Source: Acanthacorydalis orientalis (taxonomy: Eukaryota > Arthropoda > Insecta > Megaloptera > Corydalidae). From it: DNA of 64,000 nucleotides. Below, piece by piece: positions 36,047 to 47,524 of the stretch. Position 1 is the first letter of the stretch. Every line of letters begins with the position of its first letter. The notes under the pieces were generated by a model. That model was not told where the DNA came from, searched no databases, and saw only the letters and a list, made by a program, of their open reading frames with translations. A program made the position numbers and the translations under genes. Location of the stretch: NCBI GenBank assembly GCA_034766995.1, contig CM068318.1, positions 7,451,001-7,515,000 on the forward strand, read 5' to 3'.

Positions 36047-36051
36047 ATGTA
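36006..36051. repeat. Compound (AT)n-(GT)n microsatellite
   Basis: AT array followed by GTGTGTGTGTATGTATATA. Confidence 0.95.
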
Positions 36052-37194
36052 TATAATCATAAAAAATAATTACTGTGTATACGAAACGATGATGTCTACA
36101 GTAATAAATAAATCTATTGTTGTCTTTAAATTAATGTCTTATTATTAAATTAGTTACCGAATTGAAAAGAAATAATTAAGCCTCTCTATAAAAAAAAACA
36201 ATAATTTTAATAAACCTTTACAAATTAAATTTGTAACTAGTAAGTGTAGAAAAAATATAAAACTATTTATTCCCAGCATCTACTATTCTAATCATATTCC
36301 AGCCCCTTTAACTTTCCATATGTGTATAACACATTAGCTCGACCCCATCTCAACTAACGCTGTAGGGGATCTACCACTCCAACACTGAATTATAATGTGG
36401 AAGAATGTTTGTTCTAAGAGGTTATATATTTTTGTAACAGCATGAATATTATTGTTTGATATGATTCTGAGACATTTCTTTTTGGAATTGTAGATATTGT
36501 GTTTTGAAAAATGTTGTTAAGGACGTTTTGTGAATAAAAGTAATTTGATTCGAATAAAGAATTATATAAAATCGGAAGGACATAAAAGTATTACAAGTTA
36601 TTTCTTAAATTAAAAATAAAATTTATTTTTAAACAAATTGGAAAAAATATGTAAATTTTAGTATACCGTTATATCTTTAATGAAACATGGAAACTTATGT
36701 CTCTTCGGAAAAAATACATAAGCATTCTTCAAAAACTCTAAATGTTATTTTTAGTAAGATTTTAAATATTGTTCGTACAACTATGACACTTACCAGGATT
36801 GAAAATATTAGACGTGTATGAAAATACAGATGAAAAACTTACCTATAAAAAAGAGAAAATATTATTAAAAATATATAAATATCAGTATGTATAAACAAAT
36901 ATATATATATGTTCACAAAATTATAATTATATTACATCTCAATATTTACTATATTTTATCAGTTTACTAAATATGAGACAAAATGAAACATAATAACCGA
37001 AATATCAGTTACCATAATTAAAAATAATATAAAAATAGAATTCTAAGGAAAAAATATTTGTTTTTTTTTATTCTTCAGTGAAATAAATTACGTTCTCATC
37101 TCAACCGAAACGCACAATTTATGAACATTTTAATTTATTATAAATTAATTCTGATGATAAAAATTTAAGTTTCTAAAACAAATAGCTGATTCAC
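36052..37194. other. AT-rich spacer
   Basis: No gene is recognised. Contains a perfect 19-bp palindrome at 36218-36236 (TTACAAATT-A-AATTTGTAA). Confidence 0.55.
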
Positions 37195-37350
37195 AGTTAT
37201 AACTTTTGACACTGTGGCTAAATTTATAATTTTATAAGTGAATTTTCACTCCTCCATAAACTTCTGAACATTTATTTAATCAAAAATTACTCAATAAATT
37301 ATTATTAGTTATTTTTTCTGTTAATATTCTAAAGATATCATCATCTAAAT
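37195..37350 (-). repeat. Interspersed AT-rich repeat family A, good copy
   Basis: TTGACACTGTGGCTAAATTT, GTGAATTTTCACTCCTCCAT, AAACTTCTGAACATTTATTT and AATTACTCAATAAATTATTA in order, then CTAAAGATATCATCATC. It preserves the right end and most of the centre. Confidence 0.7.
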
Positions 37351-38105
37351 GTTAAGACACATAAAAAATACCACATACGAATATCAGCAACTATTGAATA
37401 TTTTTAATATGAAATCTTTTGTGCGGTTTATGTGACAATACTCCACTATGAAAAATAACTTCGAAATCATTTTTTTTTATAATTTTTAAAGTTCTATTTA
37501 TAATATTTTCATAAAAGAACGTTAATCTACCAGGATAATGTTCTAAATGATATCAATTAAAAATATATTAATTAAGCTTTTATTCTCATTTCAAAAATAA
37601 AACTTTCCCATTGTGTTTTACATATTAAATATTTATATTTTATTGCATATTAACAAAAAATTATATAATTCTAATAATCAAATGTCAATAAAATCAATAA
37701 CTGATTATATACAAATTTAGAACTAATTAAAATTGCATCTAAAAATTAAGGCACATACTCATGAAAGGTAGATTTATAAAACTGTTTTTATTACAACAAC
37801 TTTCACAAAAGGTGTATCTTAGGTTCGTAAAGAATACAAAATAGATCAAAATGTATAAAATACATAAACACTTTTTGAACATTCACTAAAGAAATATTCA
37901 ATGATTTATTTCTAATAGTGAAAATTATTAGTTTTTACAGGAATTTATATAAAAATTATTATATAATATAGATATTAATTAAATAAATTATACGTTTTAA
38001 ATAAATTTGTAATAAATGTTCAAAATATTCTTCTCTGTTTCGAATAAAGTTACAATTTGACACTGTATATTACCTGTATGTAATTAAGTGACGAATTTTC
38101 ATAAT
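37351..38105. other. AT-rich spacer
   Basis: Nothing recognised. Confidence 0.55.
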
Positions 38106-38106
38106 T

Positions 38107-38162
<56 letters not shown>
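38106..38162. repeat. (AT)n microsatellite
   Basis: About 27 AT units. It is followed by a moderately complex stretch with an inverted repeat CATGCTGT (38214-38221) and ACAGCATG (38233-38240). Confidence 0.97.
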
Positions 38163-38163
<1 letters not shown>

Positions 38164-38529
38164 GATAGATATAGTATTTTTAAGTTTTTGAGGAGAATAA
38201 TCCGCTTATTACACATGCTGTAAAGCAACTCAACAGCATGAAAGCAGATACGTTGTTATTTGGACCAACGACGTCTTACCATTCCTCGTTGTGTTTATCC
38301 AGCTTTGTAAGCTGAAACCGTGTCGACTTGTATTTGCAAGCATGTATAATAAGTGGGTAATATTTTTAAAACAATTTAATATGCATATGAGATTTATTTG
38401 TGTACGTGACAGAAACTAATTCGATTTTTTGGTAGTCTTTAAATAGGTAACATAAATAAATAATATTATTAAGAGAATCATTATGACAACACATTGAAAT
38501 AGTTTTTTTTTCAGAAATTACATGTCATT

Positions 38530-38720
38530 ATCAATCAGTTTCAAATATAATATGTACACACGTTAGATGAATCAGAACCACACACAAAAATTCGCGAGCT
38601 TACACAGAAGTTAGGCGTTAGTTATCCAACAAATCTGGACCACTTAAAACCATTTAAATTAAAAAAATGGATAAGAATTTTATGGTCATAAACTACAATT
38701 ATTTTTCTACCACCCTAATA
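38530..38720 (+). pseudogene. Mariner-type transposase fragment plus 3' end
   Basis: The plus-strand translation contains LDESEPHTKIRELTQKLGVS and LDHLKPFKLKKW, which match the linker and second helix-turn-helix of the copy at 11823 (VESEPRTTIRELT...LGVS). It then ends abruptly in the 3' terminus CTACAATTATTTTTCTACCA-CCCTAATA. The N-terminal ~70 residues and the catalytic domain are gone. It is the same family as 1268, 5561, 11823 and 16448, in the opposite orientation, with its own deletion junction. Confidence 0.8.
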
Positions 38721-39160
38721 GTATAGGCATGTGAGGAGAGCTAAATTAGATAGTCTGTCAGTATATATGTTTGTATACTTGAAGAGAAGTGAAAGAAGAA
38801 AAGATCTAAGAATTTAAATAAAACAGACCAGTTTGAAATCAGTAAACATTATCAGTAAAAGATAAAACAATAGTAAGTGATAATTGATGAAACTATCTAT
38901 AAACGTTGAAAAATACTTTATTAATTAACATATTTCTTAATTTAACAATAAGATATTTTGTAATAATAAGAAATTTTCGATCAAGCTGTAAAATAATTTA
39001 TTTTAAAATGACTAAATTTTCTTAATGAAGACATTAAATAAAATTGACTATTTTGAAATGAAATTTATATGAAATATAAATAAATGTTAATGAACGTTTT
39101 AATTGTTGTATCTATCAGATAGAACAATCACATTTTAATTGATAATTATAACTGAGAAAG

Positions 39161-39162
<2 letters not shown>
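38721..39162. other. AT-rich spacer
   Basis: Nothing recognised. Confidence 0.5.

Positions 39163-39214
<52 letters not shown>
39163..39214. repeat. (AT)n microsatellite
   Basis: About 25 AT units. Confidence 0.97.
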
Positions 39215-39217
<3 letters not shown>

Positions 39218-39689
39218 TGTTATTAAATATAAAAAGTTTAAACTGTGTCAGTTTTTAGAACGTCTTAAATGTTGTTTACTATTAAAATATTTACACTAGA
39301 GAAGTATTTTACTTATGGATAACAAATTACAAACCTGCGTGCTAAAAAACATTATTTCAGAAAAATAATTACGATGTATGCAAATATGTTCATATAAATA
39401 ATTAAACAATTTCTCTTTCGAAATTTCGTATTAAAATTTGAATAATTTCAAAAGTTAAGACAGCTTTTTCTCACATAGCTTACACACAGCACTTCGAGGA
39501 GAGGTGTTTGAAAAACGTAGGAATTATAATTGTTGACATTCTATGTGTAAGCATAATTACTTACATACATATTTATGAATGTACGCATTTTATTAAGTAT
39601 TAATGAGTTATGCGTATCTTATGTTCAACATATGTTAATACTACATTTTTCTCTCAGTTAATTGACTTACAAACAAGCAATTAAAAAAT

Positions 39690-40200
39690 ATATACATGTC
39701 GATTAACGAGGAAACGAGCGACGAATTATTTTCTATTAAGAACCACCTACACGTAAATCGTTTTCGTGACGAGTATATCTATTAGTCTTTTAAGGTTAGT
39801 TAATATAAAGCTGACGTTATCTCGTAAATAATATTTACATTTATATAAATGGTAATCCGATACATGAAAGTGTATACTGTATGTAAATAAATATATATAT
39901 TGAGTCGTCACAAATCGTTCGTTACGAAATAATTAAGACATCTGTACGACAATAAATGTATAAACTTGTTTTTATTGTTTATCTTTTTTCGGTCATCCAT
40001 TAGTACAAACAAACATTCGTTACGCGGTCGCATTACGTTATAAATTATAATTAATTTATTATTTATACGGGAATAATAAACCTCGACGTGGATAAGCATT
40101 TAATGATATTTAAATGATATTCTCGAAATGAAATTTTAATAGTATAATTTATTACTTTATACGTACATTGAACGCGCATGTGTTAAATATACTAGGGATA
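39690..40200. other. Moderately CpG-containing patch, unassigned
   Basis: Less AT-rich, with several isolated CpGs (around 39700-39780 and 40015-40100). A 29-codon frame from the ATG near 39696 and a 63-codon reverse frame (39908-40099) have no family resemblance. Weaker than the nine CpG-rich patches. Confidence 0.3.
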
Positions 40201-40268
40201 CGTGAATAAAATACCAAGTAATTTTTCATTGATAGAAATCATAATAGAACCTACATTACATTTCTAGA

Positions 40269-40271
40269 TAC

Positions 40272-40308
<37 letters not shown>

Positions 40309-40344
40309 CACTTATGTATATATATATATATATATATATAAATG

Positions 40345-40375
<31 letters not shown>

Positions 40376-40389
40376 GGAGAGAGAGAGAT
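40269..40389. repeat. Compound (CATA)n-(AT)n-(GA)n microsatellite
   Basis: CATACATACATACATA, two AT blocks with an ACACTTATG break, then GA repeats interrupted once by GGGA. It runs directly into the MITE at 40386. Confidence 0.96.
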
Positions 40390-40587
40390 TTAATTTAGGC
40401 TTTCACACGAAAGTATTAAAAACACACAAAAATTGAAAAAAACATGTTATCCCCCATTGAGTATTTTAGTACAATTGTATTTTACTATAGAATTGAACTA
40501 AAATACTAAATAAAAAATAACATGACTGTTCTTAACCGCTGTGACACCTTTTAATACTTCCATGTAGAAACCTAAATTGTATCACTC
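40386..40587. mobile_element. Hairpin MITE, copy 2 of 3
   Basis: The ends TTTAATTTAGGCTTTCACAC and ACCTAAATTGTATCACTCT, and the centre GAGTATTTTAGTACAATTG against AATTGAACTAAAATACTAAA, match copies at 28401 and 44225. There is an insertion of about 15 bp (AACACACAAAAATTG) near the left arm. The left end is next to the GA microsatellite. Confidence 0.85.
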
Positions 40588-42057
40588 TATGTAATGGTTT
40601 CCGTTCAATTTTGGAATTATTTTTTATTTACTGTTTATAGTTTCCTCCTAAAGATAATTAACGGAATTTAAAAATATACTGTTTGTGTGCTTTTTTTCTC
40701 CGAATTATACAGTTGTTTAATATTTATATTACCATGTTTAATATTTTTTTCAAATTATAAAAAATCGTAAAGGAATGTGAATGGTTTTTTATACTATAGT
40801 AAAGAAAAGATTTAAGACACTTACTAAAACATAAATGTGTATTTTCAGGTCCAAATAGATATTTATTTTACTATTAGAACATTCTAAAAATCTCTATATG
40901 GAGGATATAATTGCTTTTTTTTACCTATAATATATTTCATGTATTGTTGTCCTAGTAGTCTTCGTCCTTTAGGACCAATTTAGTTTATGTCGCCACTATC
41001 TTCAAATAATTAATTTTTTGTCATCTAAAAATAGTTTCTGTACGAATGTTTTCTTCAGTTAGATTTATTTAATTCCTATCTACATTTATTTGAAAATAAC
41101 GCAAGTAGTTATTTCAAGATAGTAACGATAGAAACTCAATCCATCCACAATGATAAAGACAACCAGCGCAATCTATAAATAGGTATATTTTGATATACTT
41201 AAATACAATAATTTATGAAAGAGTTATTGTTGAAAAAAATGTATTTTAAAATCTTTAGAAAATTATATATTTATATATATATATAATTGAAATTTGAAGA
41301 ATGAAATAAAAGTGTTATCATTTAGAAAGTATCATTGATAATAGAGTAAATATTTAGAACCGCAATTATAGATAATTTTAGTCGATGATATCAACTCGTT
41401 CTATTTTTTAAGTGCTGTAATTTTTTTCAATTAAATTTGTTCCTGTTAATAAGTCTTTATCTTGTTTTCAAATGACCATGACTCTTTTTGCTGAATAAGA
41501 CTTGTTTAAAATTCGGAAAGATTCTTTTTTTTTCTTATAAATTTATAAACATATTATGTACATATTTAGATATTCATTCGTAATCTATTATGTAGATAAA
41601 AATATAATATAGCCAGAGATTTATATGATATGAACTTTTTTTAATAATAAATTCAAGAATCAATATTTGAAATAAATTATAAACGTGTTACATACAAAAA
41701 AAATATTTTAATCGATTCTTAAATCTGTCTACTATCGATTGTTACTCGAGATCCGTATGAAAGAATAAACGAAATAAACGAGCATTTTCTGACTTGGATT
41801 TATTGACTGATTCATTGATTAAATGATTATGATATTTAAATGAACCGTTAGAATTACTGGGAAGAATGTCGGTATTTTCGTACAATAATTTCTTTATTTA
41901 TTGTTCAGATTTTCGTTGTTGATTAATCAGAAATAAATGTCCACGAAAAGCGACACAGTTTGGATAATAAATTATACTTAATGATTCATATATTTTATAA
42001 GATTAACAATAAAGATCAAAAATGTGTAAATCTACTTATGCACACATAATCACAAAC
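40588..42057. other. AT-rich spacer
   Basis: No gene is recognised. Between 41700 and 41980 the sequence is somewhat more complex, without defined motifs. Confidence 0.55.
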
Positions 42058-42097
<40 letters not shown>

Positions 42098-42112
42098 GTA
42101 TATATATATATG
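42058..42112. repeat. (AT)n microsatellite
   Basis: About 18 AT units, a CG break, then 6-7 more. A 61-codon frame through it is an artefact. Confidence 0.96.
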
Positions 42113-42284
42113 TAGAATTTTTCTTTCATCATCGTTCAAAATTGAATATTTCTATATTTATATCATACAATAAATTATATTCCATACATATTATTAATCA
42201 TTACTAATTCAATTAGACTGAATTTTTTAGTTCAATTATTATTATAATTCATAGTTACTTTTTTATAACTTTAATCTATATCTT

Positions 42285-42286
<2 letters not shown>

Positions 42287-42323
<37 letters not shown>
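42287..42323. repeat. (AT)n microsatellite
   Basis: About 17 AT units after ACATA. Confidence 0.96.
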
Positions 42324-42325
<2 letters not shown>

Positions 42326-43198
42326 TTTAAAAATTAATATTTCTTATTAATTTTTATGTCATAAAATATATTTAAGTTTCATTCAATTTCATTAAATAAT
42401 TAACGAAGATAGACATTTTCTTATATATTTAAGAAATTTCTTAATAAAATGACATCAGAATTGGAATATTTAGTACTATTATCAAGTTTAAAATAGGAAA
42501 TATTTGAAGAATGTTCAACAACAGAGAGGTGTATAATTAATAATATTTTTTTCTTATGAATATTTAATTTTTTATTTCATTAACGTTTGTGGTTTATTTC
42601 GAGTCAATACGCCCATTTTTTGATTGTCTTTTTACATCTATTTTTCCGTCATTATTCCAGCTCGGTTCCCTTTTAAAAGTCTCCGTGACAGTGTAGTAAA
42701 CACAGTTTACCGTTAATATTTTCTATGAAAATTACTATTTATGAAGGAAAAGAAAGATTTTTAATTAATTGTACATCAGAGTTAGTATTTACACTCCGAT
42801 TAGTATTAATAGGACGTGTTACAAGAAAATAAAGAAATATAATTAAAAAAATCACTCTACTTCCTTACGGTAACTACTATTCTATTCCCAAATGTTCGAT
42901 AATCAGTAAACTGATATTCATGCGCACCAGGATGCGTACCAGGATTGAGGTTGGTTTTCAAATAAAAGAGAGAACTAAAGTAATATTCGCGATTTCTATC
43001 GTAATTTTCTAAAACTCATTGGTGATTGTACTGAATAATAGAGAATAACAAGGAATACCAGTGTTATGAGAGTAACAGAAAGAAGGATATTTGCAAATGA
43101 GAAAGAGTTTACACACCAGAACGGTAGAGTCGAAGTACTATATACTTAGATGCTTGTTTTAGCTGAAGCTCATCTATTCTCTTTCTTTCCTTCTCTCT
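42324..43198. other. AT-rich spacer with a short tandem pair
   Basis: No gene is recognised. At 42922-42945 a 12-bp unit occurs twice in tandem (GCGCACCAGGAT, GCGTACCAGGAT). A pyrimidine-rich TTCTCTTTCTTTCCTTCTCTC lies at about 43175-43198 before the AT run. Confidence 0.5.
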
Positions 43199-43223
43199 TT
43201 ATATAATATATATATATATATAT
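43199..43223. repeat. (AT)n microsatellite
   Basis: Short AT array immediately 5' of the LINE fragment. Confidence 0.93.
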
Positions 43224-43322
43224 CTTGAAAAACTGTGGAAAAGAGAGGCACTGAATCGAACAAAATGGAAAATCATGGAAGAGGCCTTTATCCAGCAGTG
43301 GATTAACAGGGGCTGAAGATGA

Positions 43323-43324
<2 letters not shown>
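43224..43324 (+). pseudogene. LINE (non-LTR retrotransposon) ORF2 C-terminal remnant with 3' tail
   Basis: One open frame of 30 codons ends in a stop at 43314-43316: LEKLWKREALNRTKWK then IMEEAFIQQWINRG. The pattern Ala-x-(D/N)R-x-x-W-(K/R), followed by EA and QQW and then a stop, is typical of the extreme C-terminus of RTE- or related-clade reverse transcriptase proteins in insects (from memory of those families; no search was run). After the stop comes GATGATGAT and then (AT)n, as expected for LINEs whose 3' ends carry short tandem repeats rather than poly-A. The 5' side is cut off by another (AT)n array, so only the tail of a 5'-truncated copy remains. A partner tail lies at 5718. Confidence 0.65.

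Positions 43325-43369
<45 letters not shown>
43325..43369. repeat. (AT)n microsatellite after LINE tail
   Basis: About 22 AT units directly following GATGATG. Confidence 0.97.
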
Positions 43370-43371
<2 letters not shown>

Positions 43372-44224
43372 GTCTGTTATAGATATTTAATTCTGAAATT
43401 TTGAATATAAAAATATTTAAAACTCTTTCGGGCTATTACAGAAACTATTATAGGCATATAATTTTAATTGAAAATGGAAAAATACTGCAAAGAGAAAATA
43501 AAATATAATTTATGATGTTATTGAAAAAGTGGGTAGGTTTAACAGGTAATGGGAGTGGTTTAATACTGACTATATAATAAAAATTCATCCTGAGGCTACA
43601 AAGCTATTAAGTCGAATTTAATCTAACCTTGGATACTGTCAAAAATTCAAATTTATTCGAAATGAACGGAAAAAATTAATCCATACAATGATGTTTATTT
43701 TTTTTATCAAATATTTAATGTTTTTATTAAGTGAATTTGTTTTATAAAATTAGATGGTTGAAATAATGTCAATATTATTGTCTGTCAGTATTAAAGTAAA
43801 CAAAATATAATAAATTCATATTTTGTTCAAAAAATAAAATTGATATTAAAAAATCTATTTTCAGTTTAAATTCTTTTAAGAATTATATAAAATAAAATAT
43901 TTTCATACTGTTACACACAGAATCTATACAAATAATTTAAACCCTTCTTAAGATACAGTGAAGATCTATAAATAAATCTATGGATTGAATATGTTAAATA
44001 AATCACGAATTGCTAAATCATCTAATAAATGATGAAAAGTTACTTCAAAATGCGACAAAACGTTATAACATCATCAATAAAAAATAAGACGAATGGATTT
44101 CTTATTAGCTACCTTGCGAAAAATCATAAATATTTACTTTTTAAATACAATAGTTTTCAAAAAAATAGATATTAAATTTTGATTTCAATCTTGATAGGCT
44201 TTTGTGTAACTAGTGCTTTAAACA
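43370..44224. other. AT-rich spacer
   Basis: Nothing recognised. Confidence 0.55.
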
Positions 44225-44412
44225 GGATGATTCAACTTGGGCATCTACACGAAAATATTAAAAATAACATGTTATCCCTCATTTAGTATTTTAATTTAAT
44301 TGTATTCTAGCATTGAATTGAACTAAAATACTAAATAAAAAATAAAATGACTTTTCTTAACCTCAGTGCCCTCGTTTAATACTACGATGTGGAAGCCTAA
44401 ATTGAATCACCT
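44225..44412. mobile_element. Hairpin MITE, copy 3 of 3
   Basis: GATGATTCAACTTGGGCATC at the left and GTGGAAGCCTAAATTGAATC at the right. The centre is TCATTTAGTATTTTAATTTA against TTGAACTAAAATACTAAATA. It is flanked on the right directly by a short (AT)n array. Same family as 28401 and 40386. Confidence 0.85.
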
Positions 44413-44719
44413 ATATATATATATATATGTATTACAATTTATTTTACATAATAACATACATATTAGTGTAACATATATTTAATAAAAAAACAGTATTAGC
44501 ATTGTGTTACGGTAGCTACTTTAGACATTTATTTTGATTGCAAGGGAAGATATATGAAAAAAACACTTTAAATTTTATTTCAATGTGCTTGTATACAATA
44601 ACATGAATGATGTATAAATTGAAAAAAATACAAAAATTACCACGAAACAATGTCATTCAAATGACATTAATTGTCTGAGCAATTGACGTAATTCTTTTGA
44701 ATAAAAAAAATCACTTTAC
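44413..44719. other. AT-rich spacer
   Basis: Nothing recognised beyond the short (AT)n array at 44411-44428. Confidence 0.5.
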
Positions 44720-45210
44720 AAAAAACTTTTGAAGCAATCAGTGTCAGTTCCGTCCATTCACAAAACGAAAGCGGTACACAAAAAAAAGAAACGAAAGAAC
44801 TGACAAAAATTTATGCCCAGTTGACCGACCGATTCAAGGTTTACAAGTAACTAGAAGGCTGTTCGAAAAAGAATAAAACGGAATATAAAAAAGGAAGAAC
44901 GTAACGAAAAAGATTGTAACACTGGCGGCTGTGCGTATCGTTGAAATTGTTATTTCTTCATGACATGGTAGGGATACCGCCACGCGACATAAAGGAGGAG
45001 TGAAGAGATCGCGTGTGTCTTTGTTGAACAAGTCGATCTCGCCGCGGGCATTCTCTCACGATTGAAGAAGGTAAACTAACCACTCGTCCGCTCGGTGTGG
45101 ACACGGGGTCCACACAGGTATGTTTCAAGAATGCCGTATATATTGTTCTGATTATATTTATCAATCCTTCAATTAACGAAATAACCAGACGATCATAAAA
45201 CACGTCGCAC
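44720..45210 (+). promoter_or_regulatory. CpG-rich patch 7: candidate promoter and first exon
   Basis: Seen: initiator-like TGTCAGTTCC (TCAGTT at 44744-44749) with GGTACA at +28 to +33 (4 of 6 to the DPE consensus RGWYVT) and no TATA box. There follow about 370 bp of CpG-containing, repeat-free sequence with two 5' splice donors, AAG|GTAAAC (intron from 45071) and CACAG|GTATGT (intron from 45118). Plus-strand frames are short. Reverse frames of 65 and 81 codons (44834-45203) have no known domain. Inference: an untranslated first exon on the plus strand. An enhancer or a minus-strand transcript is possible. Confidence 0.4.
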
Positions 45211-45799
45211 TAAACTTATAATTAAAATATAATGACTTAATCAATTTAATACACAATTTGTTTGTAAACATGATTAAAATATGCTCTTAACATTTAGATA
45301 AGACAGTGATTATAGTAGATGTTTATTCATAAGTTTATTAAAATTCAATATTACAACAGAAGAGATACACACCCACTTATATATATATATAAATACTACT
45401 ACTCTATAATAATAATACCAACATTAACGATCTTAAAAAAACGATACAGTTATGTTATATTCTTCACATACGAAGGAAATTTATAATGTATCAGATTAAA
45501 CTACAGAAATTGAATGTAGAGATAATGATTTATTTTTTATTGTATTTCAGAATATTACAAAAAATATTTGAGTTATATCGTACAAATTATATTTAAAAAT
45601 AGTCATATATGGAATTTAGAAACAAGAAAATTGTTTCGATTTACCAGATATATATTTTTATCTTTGATTTTTTCAAATTTAAATTTTGGTAGCCATTTTT
45701 TGAATATTAGTTTTAAAAATTTTAAAGAAATCTAAACTGTTTTTATTTTCATCGGGTAAAAGAATATGCTGTTAATTTCTATTGAAATTTCTCTAAAGT
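45211..45799. other. AT-rich spacer
   Basis: Nothing recognised except a short (AT)n run near 45380. Confidence 0.5.
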
Positions 45800-45848
45800 T
45801 AGTCGTTGGAGATTTAGGGCATCGACAAGTGAGGTTATTAGCGCCCAA
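45800..45848 (-). repeat. Dispersed ~55-bp core repeat, copy iii
   Basis: GGAGATTTAGGGCATCGACA and AGTGAGGTTATTAGCGCCC is the reverse form of the core at 6056. Confidence 0.8.
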
Positions 45849-45922
45849 ACACAAATTATAATTTAAAACACACCCCGTTCGCGCACTTGCGTTCTAATCA
45901 CCGTTCAATTCGAAACGTTAAT

Positions 45923-45925
45923 GTA

Positions 45926-45957
<32 letters not shown>

Positions 45958-45976
45958 CACAATATATATACAATAA

Positions 45977-46029
<53 letters not shown>
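45923..46029. repeat. Long compound (AT)n block
   Basis: GTGTATATAT..., a CAATATATATACAATAAATACA break, then about 25 AT units. Confidence 0.97.
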
Positions 46030-46031
<2 letters not shown>

Positions 46032-46324
46032 CATTAAACTAGTCTTAGATATTATTCCGGAGATAAAACGTGCAGTTTCTTAATATTTAAGAGTGCTGCA
46101 TTATTTTTACCTACTCAAAAATACCTGGACGAAAGGCAGGTGCATCTCGTTTAATAAATACCATTCAAGTTATAATTGGAAGCCAAGAAAGTATTTATAT
46201 TTTTTATTTTTAAATATAATGTAAATGAATTCTAAATACAAGTTTTATCAGCAGATTTTTGGAATAGAACTTATTAGATCTACTTTGTACGTTAATTATT
46301 TTATTATTTTAAAGTAAATATATT

Positions 46325-46364
<40 letters not shown>

Positions 46365-46366
46365 TA
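46325..46366. repeat. (AT)n microsatellite
   Basis: About 18 AT units followed by AATTATATA. Confidence 0.96.
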
Positions 46367-46454
46367 TATTTTTAAAATTTTAATAAATAATTTGAAAACA
46401 GCTTCTGTATTTTAGATAGACATTTCATAACAACAAATTAGTCACAATTTTATT

Positions 46455-46565
46455 TTCGGTACTGTAGCCAAATTAAATTTCATAAAGTAATTTTTCACTC
46501 TACTACAATTTGTTTTCAATCAAAAAAGTGTAATAAACAATTATTGATTACTTTCGTTTATTTAT
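46455..46565 (-). repeat. Interspersed AT-rich repeat family A copy
   Basis: CGGTACTGTAGCCAAATTAA, AATTTTTCACTCTACTAC, TTTTCAATCAAAAAAGTG and AACAATTATTGATTAC in reverse family order. A second, forward-orientation fragment (46615-46740, TATGATCAGTAATAAATTAT) follows. Confidence 0.65.
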
Positions 46566-46739
46566 TATGTATATTTATACAACATCCCCATCACTTTCTT
46601 AGTTTTAAAGTGAATAAACATTTAAATCTATCGAAATATGAATTAAAAACAATCAAGTATGATCAGTAATAAATTATTCAAGACGAATATTCAAAAAAAA
46701 ACGTCGATGATTTGCCAAAGGCTGAAAAATTCATTAGCA

Positions 46740-46908
46740 GAACAAAAAAAAATGTATTTAAAATAGTACTGATTATAAAAGTTAATAATGTGCTAGAAAT
46801 GCAGTTATAGTTGGATTTGAAAAAAAATAAAATGTATATTCGAATCAATCTGAAATACATCGATATTAATACTTAATAATCATTAAAATTAAACCTTCTC
46901 TAATAATT

Positions 46909-46946
<38 letters not shown>

Positions 46947-47472
46947 CCTACATCTAAAGCTCAAATATTTCTCTCTCTATAGATACAGAGAGACAGACGG
47001 AGGTGTATGCTTAAAATATCTAGCTACAAAGAATTAAAAATATTTTTTGGCTCTGATAAAAACTCATTATTACCTTGTCTGTATTTTAACGCACTGAAGA
47101 TGATATTATTGTCAAATAAATGGACATAAACAGTAATCACAGTTATTAATAATTGAAATATTAAATATTTTTATCAGATTAAAAATGTAAGGTTTATGGC
47201 AGAAAGAAAATCATTTTGTAACTGTGTTGTGAATATGTTATATTAACATAAAATAATGAATGGCGAAAATGGTGAATGTCAAAGACTTGTCACTTAGATA
47301 GAATATGTTTCCTGAGAGTTTATATGAATGCTATCAGAGTTAAATCAAATATATAGATAGGCTTGAAACAAGATGAAGTAGTAAACTCTATTTAACATGT
47401 TAATTTTTAAAAATATATTCTAGAACCGTCAGATTGACATCTGTATCTAATATTTATAAAATAAGTTTTGCA
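46740..47472. other. AT-rich spacer
   Basis: Nothing recognised apart from a CA/AT run at 46914-46946 and a CT/GA-rich imperfect inverted stretch at about 46970-46999. Confidence 0.5.
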
Positions 47473-47482
47473 TATATATACA

Positions 47483-47520
<38 letters not shown>
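47473..47520. repeat. (AT)n microsatellite
   Basis: Two AT runs split by CATATTTA. Confidence 0.96.

Positions 47521-47524
<4 letters not shown>

Noticed and set aside
28401..44412. The three spaced hairpin elements read as a CRISPR-like or regularly spaced array
   Set aside because: They are 3.6-12 kb apart and each is a complete TIR element. No spacer-repeat periodicity exists.
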